Assembly: GCA_003118195.1 (NCBI GenBank)
Contig: BEXV01000297.1
Location: 132,176-196,175, forward strand
Direction: 5' to 3'
DNA length: 64,000 nt
From: Hemicentrotus pulcherrimus
Taxonomy: Eukaryota > Echinodermata > Echinoidea > Camarodonta > Strongylocentrotidae
A program made the position numbers and the translations under genes. This document shows, in pieces, positions 36,646 through 46,965 of this stretch. The notes under the pieces were generated by a model. It was not told the origin of the DNA. It searched no databases and was given only the letters and a program-made list of their open reading frames with translations. Position 1 is the stretch's first letter. The number at the start of each line of letters is the position of its first letter.

Positions 36646-37049
36646 GAAGGACAATGAAATAGGGATCATCATCATCATGCAGATGACTTGACTTTTGTAT
36701 GGTATTCATTTCTACAAACACCACTCCTATTTACACAGCAAGCTATGTATGAAAGACAACACTTCGTATTTGATCGCAGCAGGTTCTATTTGCTTTTATA
36801 TAGGCTTGTTACATTGCTTGCATTAACCACAGCAACCATAAAGCAATTACAAATTAAATAATTCTGGTATCATTTGTGTTGGAAACACCAAACATATGTT
36901 TTCTCAGTAGATATTTTTTAAATGAAGCAGAGCAATCCATATCATACATTATGAAATATAGAAAAGTGGTACAAATAGGAACGTGGTAACCCTTAAATTA
37001 CACTTGTGAATAAATCAAAAGTTATCATCTGCTACAATAAACGATCTAG
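36646..37049. other. Non-coding DNA, no recognised feature
   Basis: AT-rich, nothing named. Confidence 0.5.
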
Positions 37050-37265
37050 AAATACATGTAGACCACACCATTCCCCAATGCAAGTTTGGTGTTGGTGCGG
37101 TAGCAGGTGGGACCAATACCAGGGGGTGTGTCTGTATACCAGCAGAGCAGAACAAGTAATACCTCCTCACACATGTCTAGCACCCCTACTTGTTCCAATT
37201 AATCACGAAGATGCTAATTGACATTAATTGACACATTGGCCATGAAATCTGGACACGTCGTTTTG
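37050..37265. promoter_or_regulatory. Candidate homeodomain-site island
   Basis: Complex, GC-moderate sequence ending in a tight cluster of TAAT sites. CAATTAATCAC lies at 37197-37207 and two TAATTG sites at 37215 and 37225, exactly 10 bp apart. The same GCTAATTGACA occurs at 44242. One-turn spacing of identical sites suits cooperative homeodomain binding. No frame with recognisable motifs crosses the cluster. Confidence 0.35.
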
Positions 37266-37964
37266 CTTACCTTGTAGGCTATAACCACCACTCAACCCCT
37301 CCCACCCCCTTCCCCTCCTCCTCCCTCCTACTCCATCCACTGATGCTATTGGATGGAGTAAGAGGAGCCGTACATCGTGAAGGACACAGATGCTATGCAA
37401 GTGTAAAAGCATCCATGTTTTCATGAGTTTGTATAGATACATGTATATTACTATTTCTGTCACCGTTAGGGATTTGTTCTCCTTCAATTTGGGCCATAAT
37501 TTGTAACTTATGAGAACCATTAGTATAGGAAAATGTAGAGTTTCATTTTCAAAATGAATTATGAGTTTTATTCATTCAGTTTGCACATGTAAGCTTGAAA
37601 GCACAATTTCATATAAACCGAAGTTGTAATTATTGGCGACCCTAATAATTTCTTTTCTCGAAAACTCAGGTCTGATCTTTTGCATTTTCAAAACAAAATG
37701 TTGGCTTTTTTTTCTAGAGTATGAGAATCATCGGGAATTCATTTAAGATCACTGCTGGCATCAAAATCAACCACATATTTAAACACCCACGAACGTCAGA
37801 AAGATGTTTAGATACACAGGTGAGAACATGGAACATGTGAAAGCCTGGAAGAAACAGCCTTCACTCTGACTCTACAGTGGTAAAACCTCATGAAGGGTTT
37901 CAACAACATCATGCTGTTAATGTTTGCTTTGCTCTTGGTATTCAAAACATATCCCACCTAGTAT

Positions 37965-38095
37965 CCAACTAGGGGAACATCAACAGACCCGGTAGGGAGG
38001 AGAAGGGGGTTGGATGTCCCTCTTACACCCCACCAGGGGTACATCAACAAACCCAATTGGGAGGAGAAGGGGGGGGAGTTGGAAGTCCCTCTTAA
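37965..38095. repeat. Two-copy ~64 bp tandem duplication
   Basis: AGGGGAACATCAACAGACCC at 37971 is repeated as AGGGGTACATCAACAAACCC at 38035, 64 bp later. GGGAGGAGAAGGGGG and TTGGATGTCCCTCTTA / TTGGAAGTCCCTCTTA also recur. The short frames through it are not genes. Confidence 0.85.
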
Positions 38096-38911
38096 TTGGG
38101 ATCACTTTCCTGACAAGCATGGTAAAGGGTGGGGTGATATGCCTGGGTTTCTTAACAGGACTCTCATCACAAAATACGTATCAATTCTTATTGCATGCTT
38201 TCCAGCATCACCCTTATATCAGACTAAGTAGTTTATGAATGTAATGTCAGTGATTACTTTTCAGACTGCATGAAAAATGATTAAAAAGTGAGAGCTCGAG
38301 GCATGGGAAATAGACAGATAATTAATGTAGGCAAAATGAGATTGGCTGGATTGATAATGGAAGAGGAAAGAGAAGAAGAAGGAAAAAAGGAGGAGGAAGT
38401 AAAAGAAAAAGAAAACAAAGTTAAAAACTTTTTAAAAGAAAAGAAAGAAAAGAAGAAGTGATTTTAATTTTAATAGAAAAACTGTTTGGGGACCCAACGG
38501 CAATAAATCCGATCATTTAACATCAGCACTTCGGTAAAAATCACCTTAGGTATTTTGCAAATATGTTATGGCTTTAATCATCAAGATGCAAGATTCGAAT
38601 AGTTTATTTTTACCCACACTTGCCCAGTACTCTCTTAAACTCATGAATGAGTGTAATGACTATAACATATTGAAATAATTAATGATACAAGTTTCTGCCT
38701 TCAGGCCCTCCCAGCGGATTAAACCATAGTCATAAAACAAGTCAAGAGAGGATCAACACCAAACAAGGATTACGTGATCAGTATATCTTTATTCAAGCTT
38801 GAATGTGGTTGTGTTACTGTGTGGATATACTGCACATTCAGGTCACTGACATCATGTGCAAATAAACTCTGTTAAATGCAGGATTAATTCGTTTTCTTCT
38901 TTGTCCTTCTA
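38096..38911. other. Non-coding DNA, no recognised gene
   Basis: AT-rich with a GAAGA/AAAGA-rich patch at about 38360-38460. No gene. Confidence 0.5.
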
Positions 38912-39050
38912 CTTGCTAGATAGCATACAGTAGTACTAGTAGGTTAACATCTTGTATAGATCAGAATGCAAGAAATGTCGGTGAAAATGCTGTATTACCC
39001 AATATCTTCGTTATTTTCTGTTCGTATATTTTCAGAAGCATTTATATACT
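38912..39050. repeat. Dispersed repeat, copy 2
   Basis: Partner of 31012-31142; the 75 bp core here is 38938-39012. Upstream it carries TTGCTAGATAGCATACAGTAG, comparable with GGCTAGATTGATGGCAGTA in copy 1. Same orientation, about 7.9 kb apart. Confidence 0.8.
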
Positions 39051-39676
39051 CTGATTGCCATCTTACAATATTTTGTATTAACTAAGTATCATATTCACCC
39101 ATGAAAAATACTAATCAGCCCTCTGTAGTATATTCATAGACAAAGCTTCAACAGCTATGTTTTCTGCATGCATTACCTAGATTGAGCATTCTATACCTAT
39201 CATCAGTAAACCCAAGAGCTTTACAATTTTGTATCTAAGAACACAATTATTATGGCTCACAAATAAAATCTTTAATTATTTGTAATTATATTCACAAGTT
39301 GAAAGAGAAGTAATTTACAGATAATCTGAAGTTAAAAAAAAAACAATATGAAAGTATCCTTGGACGATCTACTGCGGATGTTAAACTAGTTTAGGATCTA
39401 TGAAATGAAGAGAAATTTGTGATTGATTTGGAAATCTTCACTTAATTATGAAAAAGGGAAGTCTTTAACAAAGAAAAGCTGGCAATTAATAATTATTCCT
39501 TGGCTAAATTTGCACTGACCTGATTTGATTTAATTTTGAATTCAAATAAATATATTTTAAAGATGAGAAGATGTTAAAGCGCTACCTGATCAGCTCTTTG
39601 AGCCATCCAGTATATTCTTGCCAGTCAAGTAGTTATCTGGGCTATGGTTTGACCTATATATATTTAATCCACCTCT
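39051..39676. other. Non-coding DNA, no recognised feature
   Basis: AT-rich, nothing named. Confidence 0.5.
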
Positions 39677-39702
39677 TGGTGTGTGTGTGTGTGTGTGTGT
39701 GT

Positions 39703-39737
<35 letters not shown>

Positions 39738-39857
39738 TCTCTCTTCCTCTCCCTCTCATATCTTCTCTCATTTTACCTTCTTTATGCGCTATCTCTCTCT
39801 CTCTCTCTCTCTCTCTCTTTATCAAGCACGTTCAAGCACAAACTATTTCTCTCTCTC

Positions 39858-39900
<43 letters not shown>

Positions 39901-39990
39901 TTCTCTTTCTCCCCCATCTCTCTTTCTCTCCCCTTTCGTCTTTTTCTCTCTCCTGGTCTCCTCTTTCTTTTCTTTGTACCTATCATTCTC
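39677..39990. repeat. Compound (GT)n-(CT)n-(TA)n region
   Basis: (GT)n at 39678-39706 passes into (CT)n to 39733. Further CT blocks follow to about 39890, then a short (TA)n at 39891-39900 and more CT-rich sequence. Three forward frames through this are Ser/Leu polymers and are rejected as genes. Confidence 0.95.
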
Positions 39991-40572
39991 TTCTTTGCCA
40001 TTGCAACCTTTCCCTCTATATTGTATCACCAGTCTACGTACAACTTTGCCCTCCCTTATTATTCTTAGCACCAATCTTCAACTTAAACTGTGATGAATAT
40101 CAAGAATTCTCTTAATCATTATTTTGAGCATCAAGGCTTTGCTTGTAATGCAATATTTATTTTTCCAATTAAAATTGGGACCTATAATAATTGTGATACT
40201 AATCAAATTAATATTTTAAAACCAATTTCTTGTTTCTTGTTGATAATCTAACATATATCCCCTGGATCCTTCTTAAACTTATAAAATTGTCTCTCTTTTT
40301 GCTCTGGCTTATACCACAATAGTTACCTCTTAGTTTATATGTCTTTCTCTTTCACTATCTCTGTTCAAACCTCTCCTTTTCTCCCTATGCTTCTCACCTG
40401 ACACATTCTTTCCCTCTATCATGTTAATGTTTCCTTTTCTTCTACCACCCATTTATCCTTCCTTTTCTTTCCATACAAGGTTCCATCCATCACTGTAAGC
40501 TAACATGATCCTGTCTGTGATATATCCTGATACTAGAACCAACAAACCTTCTTCATCTGTATTCTCTTGTTT

Positions 40573-40879
40573 ATTCTCTCTCTCTCTCTCCCTCTCTATC
40601 CACCTCTTTCCATCTCTCTCTGTCTCTCTCTCCATCTCTATCTCTCTCTCTCTCCCTCTCTCTCCACCTCTTTCCATCTCTCTCTGTCTCTCTCTCCATC
40701 TCTATCTCTCTCTCTCCCTCTCTCTCCACCTCTTTCCATCTCTCTCTGTCTCTCTCTCCATCTCTATCTCTCTCTCTGTCTCTCTCCATCTTTCTCTCTC
40801 TTCTCTCTCTCCATATCTCTCTGTCTATCTCTCTCCATCTCTCTCTCTCTTTTTCTCTCTCTCCATCTCTCTCTCCTCC

Positions 40880-40912
<33 letters not shown>

Positions 40913-40916
40913 ATAA
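40573..40916. repeat. CT tract with ~63 bp higher-order repeat
   Basis: Nearly pure pyrimidine. Inside it the phrase CACCTCTTTCCATCTCTCTC recurs at 40601, 40665 and 40727 (spacings 64 and 62), followed each time by TGTCTCTCTCTCCATCTCTA. Three higher-order units are followed by irregular CT with CCAT interruptions to 40916. Confidence 0.9.
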
Positions 40917-41339
40917 GCTTCTTTTCCCTCTGTCACCATTTCCACATTTTATTTTCTGTATTTTCTACTCCACCATTCCATGTCCATCCAGATATCAATC
41001 CAGTCATGATTGAATATCAAATTACTGAAACAAACTTGTCCGTTTATCTGCTTCCCTTTTCTCTCCTCTTATCAAAACCTCTTTGTATGTGAATCATTTT
41101 ATCTGTTCTATCTCTTCTATCTTTAAGCTCCTCTCCGTTTGCTCTCTTTTACTTCTTCCTTCCTTCCATTCACCTATCCCTGTATATCTGTATATGTAAT
41201 ATTCATCCAAATCAAATACTTCCCTTCTCTACCAAGGCATTATTTGATTACCAAATTGCTTAAATTTGTTATTTATAAATCATTGTGTTTTCTTGAATTA
41301 ATATGTCTTTCTTCCTCTCTTTCTCTATGTGTTTCCCTG

Positions 41340-41349
41340 TTCTCCCCCT

Positions 41350-41396
<47 letters not shown>
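41340..41396. repeat. (CT)n microsatellite
   Basis: CCCTCC-rich start then about 18 CT units. Confidence 0.92.
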
Positions 41397-41464
41397 CCTC
41401 TATCTTCCTTCCATTCATCTCTCCTTTACTTTCTCCACCCGTCCTCCATCCCTCATCCATCCTG

Positions 41465-41700
41465 TCTTCACTTGGCCGGTCATGATGGAGTAGCCAGTTG
41501 CAGGAAGCAACAGACCTTAACCTCGGCTAATGGCCTCATGAATATTCATGACCAGCTGGTTATCTCAGCATGTAGAGTATGAAGTAATCTGGAATGCCCG
41601 CTCCCTGTCCCACTACATCACCAAACAACCATATATCATATTATAACCACTACTAAAAATATCACCCTTCTTCCACTCCTGTCATGTCAGGAGGAAACCG
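41465..41700. promoter_or_regulatory. Candidate island with adjacent palindromes
   Basis: Complex sequence directly after a CT tract. It holds a perfect 16 bp palindrome, TCATGAATATTCATGA (41536-41551), abutting ACCAGCTGGT (41551-41560), itself a palindrome with a CAGCTG E-box. Dyads like these are typical of dimer-binding sites. No frame with recognisable motifs crosses it. Confidence 0.3.
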
Positions 41701-41702
41701 AT

Positions 41703-42100
41703 ATTGAATTGAATTGAATTGATTTTATTGTCCATAACAAATGGAAATTCATTGTTCACTGGTATATGTGTGTTACAAAGATATGTACACAATTAGACAG
41801 ATTATAAAACATAATAACAACATAAACTCAATGGCGTTTCATCTAAGAATACAATCTGATTACTTGCATAGAAATGGAGGAAAACAGAAATAAGGTACAA
41901 TGTCTACATGGCTTGTCCTCAACAAGGATGTGTACAGCAACAACAATTGTCCTCCTAACAGAGATTTAGTGTGATCTTACAAAGAAAATACGCAAATTAC
42001 AATTAGATATTTACTTTGATTATTTACATGACTTTGTGTACAAATCTTGAAAGAGTTTACAAAATCAAAGTAGGCCTAAACGTAAATTGAATTTTAATCT
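41703..42100 (-). mobile_element. Probable LINE 3' end, minus strand
   Basis: The + strand reads TTGAATTGAATTGAATTGA (41704-41722) then TTTTATTGTCCATAACAAATGG. On the minus strand this is CCATTTGTTATGGACAATAAAA followed by repeated CAATT. A GGACAATAAA-type end with an (AATTC)n tail is the usual 3' terminus of CR1/L2-like elements in invertebrates. No RT motifs remain readable inward, so the inner boundary is a guess. Confidence 0.45.
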
Positions 42101-42489
42101 AGAAATCAAACTTATCATCTACCATTCTTGAAGTGTATCTGAACTTCTCACCCATCCTTTATATCACTTCATTTTGAATTATTCCTTTTCCTGCATATTT
42201 TGTACGAGCTATCCACCCAATACAAACAGGTGGTCTTTACCGTCTTTAAGACAGGCTAAGCTATCAGGTCTATCTTCAATGTATGTATACATATATATTT
42301 TTTGTTGGTAATGTCTACATATAAAGTATGTACAATACTTCAATGCTCTCTTCCACCTCTCTCTTTCCTTGTCCTCTCCTTGGTATGGTCTCACCAACAG
42401 TGTTTAATGGATGACCACAGACTAACATCTGATCCCACCCATCTGCCAGGTTATAGCAAATACACCACCTCAGTCTCCATCTCCCCTCT

Positions 42490-42689
42490 TTCCTCCCATC
42501 TCTCTCTCTCTCTGTCTCTCTGTCTCTCTGTGTGTCTCTCTGTGTGTCTCCCTCTCTTTCTCTCCATCTCTTTCTCTCTCTCTCTTTCTCTCTTTCTCTC
42601 TCGCTCTCACTCTCTTTCTCTTTTTCTCCCCCTCTCCACCACTTTTTCCTGTACCCATCCCCCATCCACCCCTCACTAATCTCTCTATT

Positions 42690-42732
<43 letters not shown>

Positions 42733-42878
42733 CTCTCTCTCTCTCTTTCTCTCTCGCTCTCTCTTTCTAACTTTCTCTCTCTCTCTCTCTCTCTCCGCCT
42801 CTCCATCACTTTTTCCTGTACCTACCCATCCCCCATCCACCCCTCTAATCTCTCCATTTCTTTCTCTCTTTTTTTCTC

Positions 42879-42932
<54 letters not shown>

Positions 42933-42945
42933 AGCCTATCATTAC
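42490..42945. repeat. CT region with a 167 bp tandem duplication
   Basis: CT and GTGTCT repeats from about 42495. The segment CCTCTCCACCACTTTTTCCTGT at 42631 recurs as CCTCTCCATCACTTTTTCCTGT at 42798. The following CCCATCCCCCATCCACCCCT, CTAATCTCTC and CT tract also recur, with small indels. This is a two-copy long tandem unit inside pyrimidine DNA. The several long frames on both strands here are repeat artefacts. Confidence 0.9.
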
Positions 42946-44105
42946 TCTTCATCTCTAATCTCTACTTGTCCCTTTCTTTCTTTTCCAGAAATATGAGGGC
43001 TATCCATATCATAATTTATGTCATAATAAATGTCCTTGACTATATTGATGTTTCTCTTGAATAATAATGCATACTGATCAAATATGGATGCATTAAATTC
43101 CTGTCAGAGCTTAATTCCAATATTTCACTAGTATTCAGGCATAATTTCGAAAATATGTATGAACTTATCATGAAGGTGGGTGTTTGATCATGAGCTGGCA
43201 AAAACATTTCCAAAAGATTTATGTTGTTAAAATAACAAAGCATGGACAATTCCTGGTAGATAGGATTTCTTGAATGTTAGCTTTTGTGATCATTTAGCAA
43301 TTGGGTTACTTTTATATTTTTTGACATCTCCTCCATCCATGGGTTTTTCTTTCAAAGCTTTGGGTTTATTGTGTATATTGACTGAAAATAATGAATTATG
43401 TTTTATGAGTTAGGAAGTTTGTTCTTGTTTTTCTTGAATAATTTAAACCACAGTGATCTACAGTGTACCCTGATTACCATCTAATGTTTGTATAAGCTTA
43501 CCATTTGCAATATTGTATTCTATTTATTTTCAAAATTTGCTCGTAAAAGAATGACTACATAAATAAATACATAAATAAGTAAAATAAAGCATGCCATTTC
43601 AAATAAGTAATCACCTTTGTTTTGTTTTGTTTTGTTTTTTGTAGAATGCAACAATGTTCCTCCCTGTATTAGTCATCTCCATCAATTTCTGCAAAATCTT
43701 AGTTTCGGAAAAAGATGAAAGAGAAGGACATGATGAACCTCCATGAAATTAAAAATAAGATAAAAGTGCCTTAGGAAGAGCGATATCAAAGAGAACTAAT
43801 CTGACACAAGGATAATATTACCTCATGTAAAGAGCAAGAGATGATATCTGAAGAAAAATTAAACACCAAGGATGTTTACAGAGACTTATAGAGCGCATTT
43901 TCCTAAACAACAATCACCTCCTTATGCTCCATCTTCAGAAATACTTGCATCAAAAAGGGCGTGCAAATTTTAAGATTGCTTGCTGACAATATTATGCTAG
44001 ATGTATAAAGGAAGGGAATACTTTGAAAAGGAGGGAGGGTGAAATCACTGAAAATATTTCTTCGGTTTGACATGGTAAGAGGCACTTTGGAGAGTAAGAG
44101 CATGC
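42946..44105. other. Non-coding DNA with short AAAT/TTTTG repeats
   Basis: AT-rich, with AAATAAATA-like repeat near 43558-43590 and a (TTTTG)5 run near 43618-43642. No gene. Confidence 0.5.
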
Positions 44106-44109
44106 ACTC

Positions 44110-44290
44110 ATGGGGGTAACAGATTACAAGTTTTAATTACACCTTGGCTAGCCTGCCAGCCATAGAGGTCCCGAGACGCTTGGCAGGTAAGGACGGATCG
44201 CATCCCGTTGCTAAGCTCACGTAAATGGGTCCCTAAGATGTGCTAATTGACACCCCTAACCAAATGCCCATTTTCAGCTCACCGTTCCTC
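44110..44290. promoter_or_regulatory. Candidate cis-regulatory island
   Basis: Complex GC-moderate sequence containing CTTGGCTAGCCTGCCAGCC near 44142, a second GGCAGG near 44181, and GTGCTAATTGACACC at 44240-44254. The GCTAATTGACA is identical to that at 37213. It lies immediately before a CT-rich tract. Function is inference. Confidence 0.3.
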
Positions 44291-44545
44291 TCATACGCTC
44301 TCCTTTCTCCCCCCCCCTAAACTTTCTATCTTCTATCGTCTGACTTTTTCAATTTCTCACTCCCTCTCTTTTTTCTTCTTTTTTTTCTTCTTTCTTTCTT
44401 TCTCTCTTGCCTCCATCTCCTTTCTCTCTTTTTCAAGAGAAAAAGGTATCCAATACCTACTCTGTGCTTTTCACTATGAACACTTCTTCACCTCTTTCTC
44501 TCTCTCGCTCTCTCTCTCTCTCTCCCTCTCTCCTTTCTCTCTATC
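44291..44545. repeat. Pyrimidine-rich tract
   Basis: C- and T-rich from 44291, with TTTTTTCTTC-type and CT microsatellite blocks (densest 44490-44535). Confidence 0.85.
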
Positions 44546-44854
44546 TCCATGAACGTACTTTTTGTTACCCTTTTATCCTCCACATTTTCTTTTCTTGTTT
44601 AAAAGTCTTTCTCTCTCCAGCTATCTCTCTTTTTGTCATTTCAAGAATATTTACTTGCCTTTCAACATGCATATTCCCATCTACCCTTGTGATAACCAAA
44701 TGGAACCAGCTTTGACAATTTTCTCATGTTTTAATGTTTAAATTCACAATTTTTAATTATATTTTTATATTCTATAATATGTGTATGAGTGCAACTTTCT
44801 CTGGGACAAAGTTCCGTATATTTCCTCTGCCAATCAATGTATCTCTCGTATACC

Positions 44855-45000
44855 CCCCCCCCCCCCTTCTCTCTTTCTACTTCTCTCTCTTTCTCTCCTA
44901 TATAATGCTTGATATTGTGCTTCTTTATTCACTATCAATGCCATCCCCTATATGCATCAATATGCATCCCTGTGTTCTCTCTCTCTCTCTCTCCCAATAT
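44855..45000. repeat. Poly-C run and CT tracts
   Basis: A C14 run at about 44854-44867 followed by CT-rich sequence, and a further CT microsatellite at about 44978-44993. Confidence 0.85.
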
Positions 45001-46020
45001 CTTCTTTCTCTGACCACCTTGTATCTTTTCATTCTTTCTTCTATCCATTCTCAGCCAGCCCTAATGGGTAAGCTGACACCTTCCACCGCGGCCTCGCCCC
45101 GTGGAATTACGCCACTCTCCTCTTAACACCTCCCCTTTCACTCTTGACTTCAAGCTAAATCCAGCATCTGTTCATCTCTCTTGCTTAACCCTCTCCACCT
45201 CATCATATCCCATCTGGTACTATATAAAACACATCTTCACTTGCTTTACAGCGGTGAAGGACCTTTACTTGATTCAGATTATTTGTGTGTATATGTTTGA
45301 AAAGAAACTTGTCTGCTTGCAAATCTGATTCTTGAAAGTGTCGTATTAAGCACTCGAAGCCTTTTATCAGATAGTCACCTAACATGCCGTTATACTGCTG
45401 TCAAAATGCCCAACACTTGCAACATTGACTGGTATGTTTATGCTAATGATTTATATTGCAGACTGTGTAAAGACAAAATGTACTATTTCACGTCTTAGAC
45501 AAGATTTAAACTATGGTTCCATCCTTATTGTTTATTGGGATGCAAAGTGTTCCATGATTTCTAAATGAACCCTTTTTAAAATTAAGAATAAGAATGGTTT
45601 AAAAAGAACACTAATGGCAAGGATTAATGATGTAAAAGTTTCATTACAATTATGACAACCGAACTAAATGAATATAGAGATCACCATACTGGAGTAGGTA
45701 TCACACATTCTGATGTTTATAGTGTTTACGTTTATACAATGAAGAAATGTGAATGGGGATGACTGAGGGCAGTAAACCTCTTAATGGTATATATCCAGCA
45801 TACTAATTAGTATCCAACAACCACTTTGCGGTACTCCTAGTCTGCTCTAAACAAGCTGGTAGAATGACTGTCAGTACGGTCTATAAATCTGAACTAAAAT
45901 ACACATCAGGCTACCCATTATAAACAACTGATGACAATTATTAGGATACAGCTAGAGCGTACACACCAATGTCATCAGCAGACCGGGTTGGTAACACGAT
46001 GATACAGGAAGGCAGGTGGG
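45001..46020. other. Non-coding DNA, no recognised gene
   Basis: A short GC-richer patch (CCACCGCGGCCTCGCCCCGTG) lies at about 45082-45103; the rest is AT-rich. No gene. Confidence 0.45.
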
Positions 46021-46021
46021 A

Positions 46022-46060
46022 TGAGAGAGAGGGAAGGAAGAGGAATAGAGAGACAGAGAC

Positions 46061-46094
<34 letters not shown>

Positions 46095-46250
46095 GGAGAG
46101 AGAGAGAGAGACAGACAGACAGATAAAGAGATGGAGAGACAGAGAGAGATAGATAGATAGAAGAACAGACGGATAGACAGATAGACAGAGAGAGAGCGAG
46201 AGAGAGAGAGACTAAGAAAGAGAAGAGAGAGAGAGAGAGAGAGAGAGATG
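46022..46250. repeat. GA / GACA / GATA compound microsatellite
   Basis: GA repeats with embedded GACAGACAGACAGATA and GATAGATAGATAG. Frames on both strands here are repeat artefacts. Confidence 0.95.
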
Positions 46251-46735
46251 GACACATAGGCGTGGATATGAACATCAGAAACACCAAGAAATGAGGACAT
46301 ATGATGGTACAAGATCTATAAAAAATAAAAGATTTGTTTTTAAAGGTAATTAACCATTCCCTAGGTTTTATACAAGAACCATCATTTCGTTTAGTTCACG
46401 GGTAGTTCAGTAATTGGGCTAGAGTGGAAGGAAGAGAATTATGTAAATATCAAACTTTTGAAAATCTTCTAAATTACCCACATATTATATGAGAGGACTC
46501 AACACGTGCACTTGAATAAAACTGATACTTTCATCACAGCATGCTGCTTTCATGGAAGAGAAGGAATAATGCTGGCTAGACGTAGTGCCCTGCATAAATC
46601 TTTTAACAGAGTACACAGTCATGAAAATCAATCACGGCGCAAAGGAGGTACGCACCACTGCTCTCTGTTTAATCATTTAATAACTAAAACTATCAAGACG
46701 AGCACCAAGGGAACAATAATTGATATCTGATATAA
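46251..46735. other. Non-coding DNA, no recognised feature
   Basis: AT-rich. A 74-codon frame 46506-46730 begins at GTG and matches nothing known. Confidence 0.45.
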
Positions 46736-46965
46736 AGAGAGAGGAGTCTGTTTACGTTTTGGTGGCAATACGATGGCCAAGACGCAGTGGTGGTTGACAT
46801 ACGAGGGGCGAGAGAGTCGCGTAAGATCGGTCAAGCGCGGCTTCGCTGAGAAGCTAATGAGAGTGGGGCGGTGGTCATGCAGGGGCGAGCTGATGATAGC
46901 TGGGAATTTTAAAGACCATTTTTGGAATCAATTTTGTAAACCCATTCACTGCTGGATTTAAGGGA
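46736..46965 (+). other. GC-rich island with an ATG frame
   Basis: GC-rich, CpG-containing sequence in AT-rich flanks. A frame from a true ATG (46773, context ACGATGG) runs 62 codons to 46961. The peptide starts MAKTQWWLTYEGRESRVRSV and is basic and Trp-rich; I do not recognise it. It may be a conserved non-coding element, a first exon or chance. No splice donor is defended, since the frame ends at a TAA in AT-rich DNA. Confidence 0.2.

Noticed and set aside
39571..40115. Long frames of 136-165 codons
   Set aside because: Ser/Leu-rich readings of GT/CT/TA microsatellites, overlapping in all three frames.
40505..41092. 195-codon and 148-codon frames, and an Arg/Glu-rich minus frame of 124 codons
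   Set aside because: Products of the CT/GA tract on both strands; no domain, and the length comes from the repeat lacking stops.
42302..42996. Long frames on both strands
   Set aside because: Same reason: pyrimidine repeat with a 167 bp tandem unit.
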